46,709 bases of DNA from Phellopilus nigrolimitatus (taxonomy: Eukaryota; Basidiomycota; Agaricomycetes; Hymenochaetales; Hymenochaetaceae), in NCBI GenBank assembly GCA_021029095.1, contig JAJOHG010000198.1:1-46709 (forward strand), read 5' to 3'. Under the pieces are notes generated by a model. That model saw only the letters and a list, made by a program, of their open reading frames with translations. It had not been told where the DNA came from and did not search any database. Every line of letters begins with the position of its first letter. The first letter of the stretch is position 1. Shown here piece by piece: positions 19,834 through 28,782 of this stretch. The translations under genes were made by a program, and so were the position numbers.

Positions 19834-20769
19834 TAATGAAACTGTATTTAAAATAACCTAATATGGTATATTATATTATAAAAGCGCACAGATCTAAATA
19901 AAGACCACCGCTTCAGATGCCCACTTCGCATTAGCCGGTTGGATTTGGGGATTTTCCATGGCCATTTCAGCATAGCAGAATAAGATTTTGCCTGGGTAAA
20001 GTCATAAACTTGCCGACAGGATGGCAGTCGCCGCGGGTCAGAATGAAATGAAAGAGTTCACGAATAAAGTTGACTTAGTGAGATTTCGTATTTGTCGTCC
20101 TATTATCCGTGTTTTTTTTTTAGCTTTGCTTGAAATAACTCAACTTTTTATTATTATCTCGGAGCGCGAATCGGCTTCTAAGGTTGCTCGTAAGTTGCTC
20201 TGCTAGTTGTCCTTTGGTACGCACAGTCCGAGAACAGCTGATTTCTTTATTTTGTTATCTTTTGACCCTGGGGATGATATGCCAGCGTCAACTTGGGTGG
20301 CATCTGTATGGAACCGTATTGTTGTGCTTTGAACTTTGGCGCCGGGAGAACGGATAGCAAAACGCACGATGTGGCCATTGTATGATTCGACTACATGCAA
20401 GCCCGAAGGGAACGTCTAGTCTCCTTGTAGAAAGTTTTATGTTTCCACCAGACCAGCCGCCCCGCCAGCGGTGGCTGAGAATCACGCGAGAAGCATGCCG
20501 CTTTCGGGTGCGTCACGTTACAATCCTCACTGGTCGCGAGTTGAATCGTGTTGTGATGGCCTTTCAACTCTTCCAACTCACAACCAACCTGACCATCTCA
20601 AGGACTCAACCTGACCGTCTCAAGGACTTTGGTTCGTCAGAATCTCAGCTTTTTACTCGTAAATCCTGACAAAATTTACAGATACCATTGCGGCTCCGCC
20701 AGCTGTCAAAACGATTGTCTACTTCAAAGACGACAAATCAACACCGACCTTCGGTCTGCCAAATCAACG
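19834..20769. repeat. MP/F-box intergenic block, copy B, without its membrane-protein gene
   Basis: The stretch 20085-20430 matches the block at 11360-11680 and 26265-26600. The stretch 20450-20769 is the F-box promoter region, and its segment TTGAATCGTGTTGTGATGGCC...TTCCAACTCACAACCAACCTG is the empty site of the 5.6 kb element. No membrane-protein gene precedes this copy. Only an unassigned stretch at 19834-20084 is left. Confidence 0.7.
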
Positions 20770-21984
20770 ATGGCCTTGCCTTTTGAAGTTCTCGACATGA
20801 TTTTCGAGCTCGCTAGAACCATAGAAAATGAGCCACACGCACGCACGCGACGACCCAAGTCGATGCTCTTATCGTTTCTCCGCGTCTGTCGTTCCTGGCA
20901 ACCTGTTGCCGAGCGTAGACTGTATCGATCCATTTCAATCGGCAAGGACATACTCACGGAAAATGGAGACATCTTGGTGCTGAATGCCGAAAGACCGAAC
21001 ACACGGAAGTTGATCAGGACGCTCAAAAACCCTCGCTTCGCCGCGCTCGTCCAGGAATTGTCCCTTGCAAGCCTCCATTCCATTGATGACTGGATCAACA
21101 CTTATTTAAATATATGGCTTATTTCTATGTGCCCGAATCTCGAGCACGTAGATATCAGGGGATACAACAACAGTTTGCGGGGCGATCTTAAAAAAGCACT
21201 TGTGGAAAAGAAGAATCTTACTTCGCTCGCAATCTCGGAATATAACTTGGAAGGCAAACCGAGTAAGCATCTCTGTAACATGGTCGAGCTCGTGGGGATG
21301 ATGGCGCACTGGCCTCAGCTTGAAGAATTGCGCTTCGGAAGCGATACACTTCGTGGATCTGGCAACAAAAAGCCGTTTTCGGCGCCAAGCGGTGTTCTAT
21401 GCCCGCAACTTCGTAGATACAGCGGCTCCCTCCGGAAAGGATTTCTTAATGAAAGAGACGTGAACGCACTTCACGCCGTCTCTGGAAGACGTCTCGAAAT
21501 ATTTTCTGCGTACATTGAAGATACCGAGCATACGCGTGTCGCCCTGCTCCGCTGTCTCGCAGCTTGGGCCCCGTGTCTCACGAGTGTCGACCTCGATGTA
21601 ATGTACTGTTCTAAAATCACCGAACCGGACCGATCTATCGCTGCCGCCTTTCCCGCCCTTCGCTCCTTAAAGTATCTCCGCTTGGAAACGGGGTGTGTGC
21701 GCCCAGCGACCTTACTGCAACTCCCAGCGCTCAAAGTTCTTGAATACGTCATCCTGCCAACTGACCACACTCGGGTGCCGCAGGCGCTTGCGTCCGGTCT
21801 CGAGGTCTCAGGAACAAAGAGTGGCGATGCATGCCGTCTTCCAATGCTCCGAAGGATCAGCCTCGATTTTCTGTGCGAACCCCGTTCTCCAAAGAGGGTC
21901 GGCAAAGCTACCTTAAAACACTTGTATGAGGTGTGCGCCACACGGAACATCGAGCTAAACCATTACGTCAAACATTCTGGATGA
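20770..21984 (+). CDS. F-box/leucine-rich-type protein 2
   Basis: This is an intronless gene of 404 residues. The frame is open upstream to 20629, but the ATG at 20770 (ALPFEVLDMIFELA) is the one shared with the paralogues. The F-box-like domain lies at residues 2-55 (SFLRVCRSWQPVAERRLYRS), followed by leucine-rich segments (SMCPNLEHVDIRGYNNSL, LRSLKYLRLETGCVRPATLL). It probably acts as an SCF substrate adaptor. The C-terminal third is almost identical to gene 3 at nucleotide level, whereas the first half is clearly diverged. This is a sign of gene conversion or a recombinant history. Confidence 0.85.
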   Translation: MALPFEVLDMIFELARTIENEPHARTRRPKSMLLSFLRVCRSWQPVAERRLYRSISIGKDILTENGDILVLNAERPNTRKLIRTLKNPRFAALVQELSLASLHSIDDWINTYLNIWLISMCPNLEHVDIRGYNNSLRGDLKKALVEKKNLTSLAISEYNLEGKPSKHLCNMVELVGMMAHWPQLEELRFGSDTLRGSGNKKPFSAPSGVLCPQLRRYSGSLRKGFLNERDVNALHAVSGRRLEIFSAYIEDTEHTRVALLRCLAAWAPCLTSVDLDVMYCSKITEPDRSIAAAFPALRSLKYLRLETGCVRPATLLQLPALKVLEYVILPTDHTRVPQALASGLEVSGTKSGDACRLPMLRRISLDFLCEPRSPKRVGKATLKHLYEVCATRNIELNHYVKHSG

Positions 21985-22398
21985 GAATACGAGTCGTCAC
22001 ATCTGTTGCGGACGGCCTAGCACTTTTTGTAGCAGCAAATGAAAGTGAGCTCCGGTCTGGGGTGTTTCTGTGTTTATTCCTTGGCTAACCGTCTTAAACT
22101 ACCCTCAGATTCCCAATATACACGAAAAATTCCAGGAGTTTCCGAAGTTATGGCGGATATACATATCGACATTGTAACCTCCCCATTCGTCTCATGCTTG
22201 ACTGCGACACTTCTAAAACGCAAGCGTACGGTAGTATTGGTGGATTGTAAATTGTTTTGATAGTTTTGATATGTGATCCATTAGTAGTGGGCGTAGTTAC
22301 AAAGCGCGGCTGGGCTCTAGAATGTGACAAAAAGTAATGCCGATTTATAACAGTGTTGACGTCTCTTTACCTGACAACTTGAGTTCCAAACCACCATT
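21985..22398. repeat. F-box/MP3 intergenic block, copy B
   Basis: This matches 28385-28782 downstream of F-box gene 3 (GCAAATGAAAGTGAGCTCCGG, CTACCCTCAGAT, GGCGGATATACAT, CTGACAACTTGAG.TCCAA). It leads into a truncated start of an MP3-like gene. Confidence 0.75.
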
Positions 22399-22443
22399 AT
22401 GGGCGAGTTATCGAGTCGTCCCTACGCAGAACTGAAGAGTTAG
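22399..22443 (+). pseudogene. truncated first exon of an MP3-like membrane-protein gene
   Basis: The ATG opens a frame reading MGELSSRPYAELKS-stop. MP3 begins MDEFSSRLYAELKS at the same position relative to F-box gene 3, and the upstream DNA is colinear. The homology then stops at GAAGAGTTA, and the sequence runs into inverted intergenic repeats, so the gene was cut off. Confidence 0.75.
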
Positions 22444-22745
22444 GGTTAGTTATCAACAAACTGAATCCATGCAAAAGTAGACGCTGGCATACCGTCCCCG
22501 GGTCAAAAGACAACAAAATAAAGAAATCAGTGATTATTGAATGTAGAATGACCTCATCTTGCAGTTTGCTATCCGTTTCCCCGACGTCAGAAGCTAGGGT
22601 ACAACCGACCGATTCCATACAGATGCCACCCAAGTTAACGTTGGCGTATCGTCTCCAGGGCCAAAAGACAAGAAAATGAAGAAATCAGTTGTTCTTGAAC
22701 TGTGCGTATCAAAGGACAACTAGCAGAGTAGCTATGGGCAATATT
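22444..22745 (-). repeat. two inverted partial copies of the MP/F-box intergenic block
   Basis: The stretches 22475-22545 and 22550-22735 are each reverse-complement matches to 20195-20370: GATTTCTT(T/C)ATTTT.TTGTCTTTTG and GCCA(A/G)CGT(T/C)AAC words, and the GTTGCTCTGCTAGTTGTCC word at the far end. F-box gene 2 is therefore flanked by inverted copies of the same block. Confidence 0.75.
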
Positions 22746-24000
22746 TGAACTCGGAGATAAAAAGTCCATCTCATATTACAACAGACGACGAATTCAAGCA
22801 AAAAAGGCACGGAAATGGTATAAGAAATAACAAACACGTAAGGTATTTGCTTACCGAGGTTGGTGCCTCCGGATCACACTCTTACATTCTGCCCCTGAAT
22901 AATAGCAACTGACATAGATACTGGAACCGCGCCGGACAGCTTATACAAAAGTAAGGTCAGTCGATGTGCGGTGTAGTGAATGTCTTATCAATTGCCAACT
23001 AACCTAATACAAAAGTAAGCTAGTATAATCAATGAGTAAATGGTATAATAGACTCGGTTAATAATTGGATAATTCGCCTCAGTCGTTGCACGGTGTAGCG
23101 AACATCTGAGGTGGGCGGAAGAATAGAAGGGTGTTTTTATACTACGCATTTTCGGTGCTCTCGGCGAGCCGCAGCCAGTGGCTGGCCTCGGGCCCACAGG
23201 CCGAGCTGAGGTGCCGCTCGGCCCGAGCTACTCCAGTCCGCCGGTATGGATCCCAACAGATACCAATGTTGAGCTTTGATCATTCTCATCTGGAACGGTC
23301 ATTATTCTTCTTCTGGACTCGTATTTCTTTGCCAGTGAAGTAACATTGATACCACTTGGATTTTATTATATGGGATACACACTTTGCCTCAAATGTTCCT
23401 TCTTCAGCTCCGCACATAATCAGCAAAAACATTATCTTACTTCACATGTCTTATTTGACTTGTGCAAGGTGTTGTGGGATGGTTAAACTGCATAAGTACG
23501 CAACGAGTTAATGCATATCGACTTTTACAAGTGCTTAGCCTGCTTACCTCCGCTAAGCGCCCTATTTCGGATTTGTAAGACATGAACAAGGGCTCTAATG
23601 CATGTTGACTCGGCTAAGCTGAAAATAGGTTTGTTGATGTAGGCTCGCTAGCAAAAGTCTTAACGACCTCGTCCTCGGTAAAAGAATGAATAAGTCTGGG
23701 TGCACTTGTCGATGCCAATTCAGCAGAGAGCGTTATGCGTTTCCTTTTGAGCCTGCTGCCTAGGTCGTGCCGTTGCCGCGCAGACAATGACACGAGCACG
23801 TGGTCTGGACGTCTTACTCGTCTTGTCCTGGCTCCTGCTCTCATTCGATCACTCGATCACTCTATTGCAGGATCGATGAACAACGGTGTCTACAATGGAT
23901 GCCTACGTGAATATCTGCTTAGCATGTTCAATACCCTTGCGGAGCTGCCGACGCGACAGACCCCCGCCGTGACGTGTCGATTCTTTAACGATGTTTATTT
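22746..24000. other. gene-poor intergenic region
   Basis: No gene was recognised. Two imperfect direct repeats of about 34 bases (GTCG.TG..CGGTGTAG.GAA) lie near 22955 and 23079, and ATACAAAAGTAAG words near 22944 and 23011. A GC-rich stretch at 23150-23245 has hairpin potential (GGCCTCGGGCC, GGCCGAGC, GCTCGGCCCGAGC). Open frames here lack family likeness. Confidence 0.45.
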
Positions 24001-24009
24001 CTGCCTCCC

Positions 24010-24300
24010 TTCTCATAGAGATAGGCTTCAGAAATGCTTGCATCATTTCCTCACCGCCGTTATTTATTTATTTCTCCCTCGAAAGCGTACATCAAGCTTT
24101 TTCATAATTAAAATAATATCCTCAACTATCTTGTTGGTGTGCCTGCCGCGGTTTTTTTTGTTCCTTAATTTCTTCTGAATTAGCGATGTGTCATTGTAGA
24201 GAGAATTCGCAGTGAGAAAATCCGTGAGTTAAAGCATTTCAGAATGTTTTTAAACATCGACTTACGGACTTCTGTTCTAGAACGTCCTGGCGTCCATGAG
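24010..24300 (+). pseudogene. DUF6593 relic (exons 3-5 remnants)
   Basis: The segment CCTCACCGCCGTTAT..., CTCCCTCGAAAGCGTACATCAAGCT and ATATCCTCAACTATCTTGTTGGTG aligns with exon 3 of the DUF6593 copies. It is followed by GCGATGTGTCATTGTAGAGAGAATTCGCAG (exon 4) and a TTCTGTTCTAGAACG (exon 5 acceptor). Exons 1 and 2 are missing, and exon 3 carries substitutions and indels. It lies upstream of MP2 exactly as copy 4 lies upstream of MP1. Confidence 0.75.
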
Positions 24301-24605
24301 AAACACAGCCTTTGGAAACGTCTCGACTAAGTGATACTAACTGACAGCCATAGCTTCGCTTGATGACATGTATTTCGGCATATGCATATCCTGAGTTTCA
24401 CTGTTCGAGCCTCTCATACCGGCATAATACGGCCGCCGTTTTACGCAATGACGGAAATAGACAGACCATATGCCGTCAAACCCAAATATCCATCATTGTG
24501 AGCGGCCCTGGACGGCGCACTGCCCTGGATCAACCTGGAGGTAGAAAAGGCACAAACACGCGTGCTTGTTCCCCCTCAACCTCCCTTACCACCGCTACCG
24601 TCACG
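24301..24605. other. DUF6593 unit 3' block and MP2 promoter
   Basis: GAAACACAGCC, CATAGCTTCGCTTGATGACATGTATTTCGGCATATGCATATC and AATAGACAGACCATATGCCG match the 3' block of units 2 and 3. The region 24490-24600 resembles the MP1 leader. Confidence 0.6.
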
Positions 24606-26147
24606 ATGAGCGAATTCGCTTTGCAGGCTCAAGGATTCGTGTTGCGAGTCCTTGCTGAGCTGCTGAGCTATTATCCGGTCATGGTGCCTAGTTTGCTTAT
24701 TTTTACAATTGAGAGCGCGTCCTCGTTGAAGGTTGGTCTTTAGACATGTAGTCTTTGTGGATGATGATGCTTATCAGTAGTGTCTGTTTCGTAGATGTGG
24801 CAAGCTGTTCAACGAATTCCACATTCCAAGCCTGTTGAGGCAGGCGAGAGCGACGCTGACGCCCTTCAGCAGAAGGAGCATGTTCGTAAACTCGCACTGC
24901 GGAAGGTTGTTATCGGCGTGGTTATCCTGTTCACCTTTCTCATGACCGTGCTTCTGGTACCGCAAGTCTTCAAATTGGACGCCACGACGTTGAAGTTTTT
25001 CTACCTTGGCACACTATTTGTTCCGGTGGCTGTCCTGATTGCTTTTGTGAGTTATTATCAGAATCCGAACCTTATCACCGGGAACGAGTCGCAATCATCA
25101 AGCATATGCTGACTTGCATTTGCGAATTGAAAGGTAACGGCAACTCTCAGTGGGTATCTTGTCCGTACGGTCGTTCGTAATGCGGAAGGAAGTGAGTTTC
25201 TCTCTTGGATTACGTCGCTATGCTGGACTTCCGTGTCATTTACTGGATTGTATCTCAGAACCTGCCATGGTGATAAAGCCTGTGGAGGGTCGAACCAAAC
25301 TTCCCATGATCCTTATAGCCATCTGGAGTACAATCTGCTCTTTTTGTGCGCTTTGGTTTGGCTTGTCTGCGGCAATCTTTGTCGTGAACACGGCACTACT
25401 CCAGTTCCTCTTTGGCCAGAGTCTTGTCCCTACACACGCCAAATTTAGGGAACATATCGTTGTTGCGATTATACTGGTTCGTCATAACTTTACAACAATC
25501 ATACTCCGTACTGATGTTGCGTATAGGCTGTAATGACCTCGGGGATAGGGCTTACAATGATCTTCGTCGAGAACAGCAGTGTACCCATCAGTTTACCCAT
25601 CGGAATTGACGTCGACGACAATGTTGTGAACTGGAATAGCATTTTCATGTCTACCTTTTGGTCCGCCTCTTCCTTCAGCATACTGTCGATGTGCTATCGT
25701 TTCGACTACGCCAACGCGCTCCCTGCCGACTTCAAGCCGCTTGTTAGCAAGAAGCCCGTCGGTTTCTACATCCGGCACGGCGATGCCAATGAAACCTTCC
25801 CAACACCATATTTCACTGCTGCGATCGACGTTTATATCTTCGCATATGTAATTGTTGCTCTGCTGTCCACCGGTGGAGTTATCAAGTGCAGGGTCGAGAA
25901 CGTAGGCGCCTACTTGCTTTACATCGCTTCACCTGCAATGGGCATTACTATCCTGCTGCTGGCTACGGCGAGGGGCGAATTGCGCAAACTTTGGGGGTAC
26001 AAGGAGGACTGGAATGCTATTCCGTCTGCTGGCGAGGCCCAGAATACCGTCGGATCTGAGGAGAAAGACGAGGAAAAGGATGTCGCAGAGGAGATAGATT
26101 TGATATCTCTTGATGACGAGGCTAAGAACGTCGAGCAGGCGGTCTAG
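24606..26147 (+). CDS. multi-pass membrane protein MP2 (uncharacterised family)
   Basis: Five exons, 24606-24731, 24795-25046, 25134-25191, 25259-25476 and 25527-26147, encode about 424 residues. Intron phases are 0, 0, 1, 0. Hydrophobic spans are seen near YYPVMVPSLLIF, VVILFTFLMTVLLV, FYLGTLFVPVAVLIAF, ALWFGLSAAIFVVNTALLQF, the exon 4/5 join (VVAIILAVMTSGIGLTMIFV), ASSFSILSMCY, VYIFAYVIVALLSTGGVI and YLLYIASPAMGITILLL. The tail is acidic. It is a close paralogue of MP1, with exon 4 almost identical in DNA. It is followed by the shared intergenic block and F-box gene 3. Function unknown. The long open frame and kept splice sites argue that it is expressed. Confidence 0.8.
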
Positions 26148-27166
26148 GATGTCTCGGCAGGTCTTGCGAGCTCAATGTGCACTATGTGCCAATGTTGGGT
26201 TGCGGTCTGTGAATTTGTTGTATAGCTACCGGAGACACCGACCCTCGGTAAGCAAAGACCGCGTATGTTTGTTATTTCTTATCCTATCTTTTCACTTGAA
26301 TTCATCGTCTGTTAATGCCCCTTTCGTCTCGGAACTTAAACCAGCTCTGAAATTGGCTCATAGGTTGCTCTGCTAGTTGTCTTTTCGTACGCGCAATACA
26401 AGAGCCGCTGATTTCTTTGTTTGTTGTCTTTTGACCCGAGACACGATATGCCATCGTTAACTTGGGTGGCACTTGTATGGAATTGGTCTGTTGCGCCTTG
26501 GCTTCTGACGTCGGGGAATCGGATAGCTGACCGAAAGATGTGGTCATTGTATAATCCAACTACGTGCAATTCGAAGGGAAGGTCTAGTCTCCTTGTGTTA
26601 TCGTTTTTTTAATGGTAAGCAGACACTCCCGCGTATTTATGATATTCAAGTTCAGGCGGGGAGTCTACATCCTTCCAGTGATTCATTACTTTAACTCATA
26701 CTCGTCGACTTATAAAATACCTTCAAAAAAGGAAAATACGTTATCAGTTGTCAGACGGCCAAGTGGAGAGGGAGACCATTGTTTGCGTGGTTCATTATGT
26801 TTCTCCCTGAACTATATGTGTCTGGCCAAGCACCTCAGTCGGCTCGATAACAGACTTGTAATAGGCGTCCCCGAGATGTGCATTTTTTCGGCTCGTTCAT
26901 TTTATCAGGCACCAGCCACAGCGGTGGCTGAAAACCATACCGCTTTCGGGTGCGTCACGTTACATTCGCTGGTCGCGAGTTGAACTCACGACACTGGTTT
27001 CGAATCAATCTGTCCGTCCCAAGAACTTTGGTTGGTCGAGATATCAGCTTTTTTGTCCGCGAATCCTGACGGAATTTACAGATACCATCGGGGCTCCGCC
27101 AGCTGTCACAACTGTCCATCTCAGACACGATAAATCAACTCCGATCTTCAGTCTTCCAAATCAACA
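26148..27166. repeat. MP/F-box intergenic block, copy C
   Basis: The stretch 26265-26600 matches 11360-11680 and 20085-20430. The stretch 26905-27166 is the F-box promoter block (CCAGCCACAGCGGTGGCTGAA, GGGTGCGTCACGTTACA, GGTCGCGAGTTGAA). The stretch 26605-26900 has no counterpart in copies A or B. No gene was seen. Confidence 0.7.
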
Positions 27167-28384
27167 ATGGCCTTGCTTCCTCCTGAAGTTCTGGACATGA
27201 TCTTCAAGCTCGTTGGAATCGTAAAGACCGAGAGACACACATCTACGCGACGACCCGAGACAATGCTCGTCCCGCTTCTCCGCGTCTGTCGTACCTGGCA
27301 CCCTGTTGCCGAACGCAGACTGTATCGATCCATTTCAATTGACAAGGACATATTCGCGGAAAAATGCGCCATGTTGGTTCTGAGTACTGGAGAACGGATC
27401 GCACAGAAGTTGCTCGAGACGCTCGAAAACGCTCGCATCGCCGCGCTCGTCCATGAACTGTCTCTTGCGACTTTCAATTTCTATAGTGATTGGAACGTCA
27501 CTAGACTCCATATCGAGCTTATTTCTGCGTGCCCCAATCTCGCGCACATACATATAAGGGGATACAATGACGACTTGCGCGGCGAGCTCAAAGAAGTACT
27601 TATGGAAAAGAAGACTCTTGTTTCGCTCACAATCTCGGACTATAGCCTGAAAAGCTACCCGAGTGAGTATCTCTGTGACACGGCTGAGCTCTTTGGGATG
27701 ATGGCGCACTGGCCTAAGCTCGAAAAATTGTCTTTCACTGGCCTTACATTACGTGGATCTGACTGCAGTGAACAGTCTCCGGCGCCAAGCGGCGTTATAT
27801 GCCCGCAACTCCGCGAATTCGACTCCTGTGGAACTCTTGATAAAAGAGACATGGATACACTTCATGCCGTCTCTGGAAGACGTCTCGAAACATTTTATGC
27901 GTTCATTGAAGATACCGAGCATGCGCGTGTCGCCCTGCTCCGCTGTCTCGCAGTTTGGGCCCCGTGTCTCACGAGTGTCGACCTCGATGTAATGTACTGT
28001 TCTAAAATCACCGAACCGGACCGATCTATCGCTGCCGCCTTTCCCGCCCTTCGCTCTTTAAAGCATCTCCGTTTGGAAACGGGGTGTGTGCGCCCAGCGA
28101 CCTTACTGGAGCTCCCAGCGCTCGAAACTCTTGAATACATCATCCTGCCAACTGACCACACCAAGGTGCCGCAGGCGCTTGCGTCCGGTCTCGAGGTCTC
28201 AGGGACAAAGAGTGGCGAACTATGCCGTCTTCCAATGCTCCGGAAGATCAGGCTTGTGTTTCTTTACGAAACCCGTTCCTCAGAGAGGGACAATAGGGCT
28301 GACTTGAAACACTTGTCTGAGGTGTGCGCCACACGGAACATCGAGCTAGACGATTATGTCAATTTCCCTTGGGAGCGTATATGA
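27167..28384 (+). CDS. F-box/leucine-rich-type protein 3
   Basis: This is an intronless gene of 405 residues. LPPEVLDMIFKLV plus LLRVCRTWHPVAERRLYRSIS forms the F-box-like domain, with leucine-rich segments after it (SACPNLAHIHIRGYNDDL, LRSLKHLRLETGCVRPATLL). It is a probable SCF ubiquitin-ligase adaptor with unknown target. From about 27905 to 28210 its DNA is nearly the same as F-box gene 2, in contrast to the first 700 bases. It is flanked by MP2 upstream and MP3 downstream, the fullest copy of the cassette. Confidence 0.85.
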   Translation: MALLPPEVLDMIFKLVGIVKTERHTSTRRPETMLVPLLRVCRTWHPVAERRLYRSISIDKDIFAEKCAMLVLSTGERIAQKLLETLENARIAALVHELSLATFNFYSDWNVTRLHIELISACPNLAHIHIRGYNDDLRGELKEVLMEKKTLVSLTISDYSLKSYPSEYLCDTAELFGMMAHWPKLEKLSFTGLTLRGSDCSEQSPAPSGVICPQLREFDSCGTLDKRDMDTLHAVSGRRLETFYAFIEDTEHARVALLRCLAVWAPCLTSVDLDVMYCSKITEPDRSIAAAFPALRSLKHLRLETGCVRPATLLELPALETLEYIILPTDHTKVPQALASGLEVSGTKSGELCRLPMLRKIRLVFLYETRSSERDNRADLKHLSEVCATRNIELDDYVNFPWERI

Positions 28385-28782
28385 GTTGTCACGTCTATTG
28401 GGATGACTTAGCCCTTTCTGTGGAAGCAAATGAAAGTGAGCTCCGGCCTGGAGTATCTGTGTTTATTCATTTGCTAACCTTCTTTAATTACCCTCAGATA
28501 CAAGGCAAATTCCAGGGATTTCCGAATTTATGGGGGATATACGTATGGACATTGTGAACTTACCTGGATTCCGTCTCATGCTTGAACGCAAGCGTATGGT
28601 AGTATTAGTAGGTTGTTACTTGTTTTGATATGTATTCCATAAGTAGGGCTTAGTTTCAAAATGTGTCTGGGTTTTAGAACGTGACAAATAAGGAATGTCG
28701 ATTTTGGCGAGATCAGCACTGCCTAACAAACAATTCAATCAAAACACATAGCCTCGTATTGCCTGACAACTTGAGCTCCAAC
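28385..28782. other. F-box 3 to MP3 intergenic block
   Basis: This is colinear with 21985-22398. It contains the 3' flank of F-box gene 3 and the leader of MP3. No coding sequence was seen. Confidence 0.55.

Noticed and set aside
26950..27010. tRNA-like words (GAGTTGAACTC, GGTTTCGAATC)
   Set aside because: No acceptor stem or cloverleaf can be formed around them. The segment is part of the duplicated F-box promoter block.
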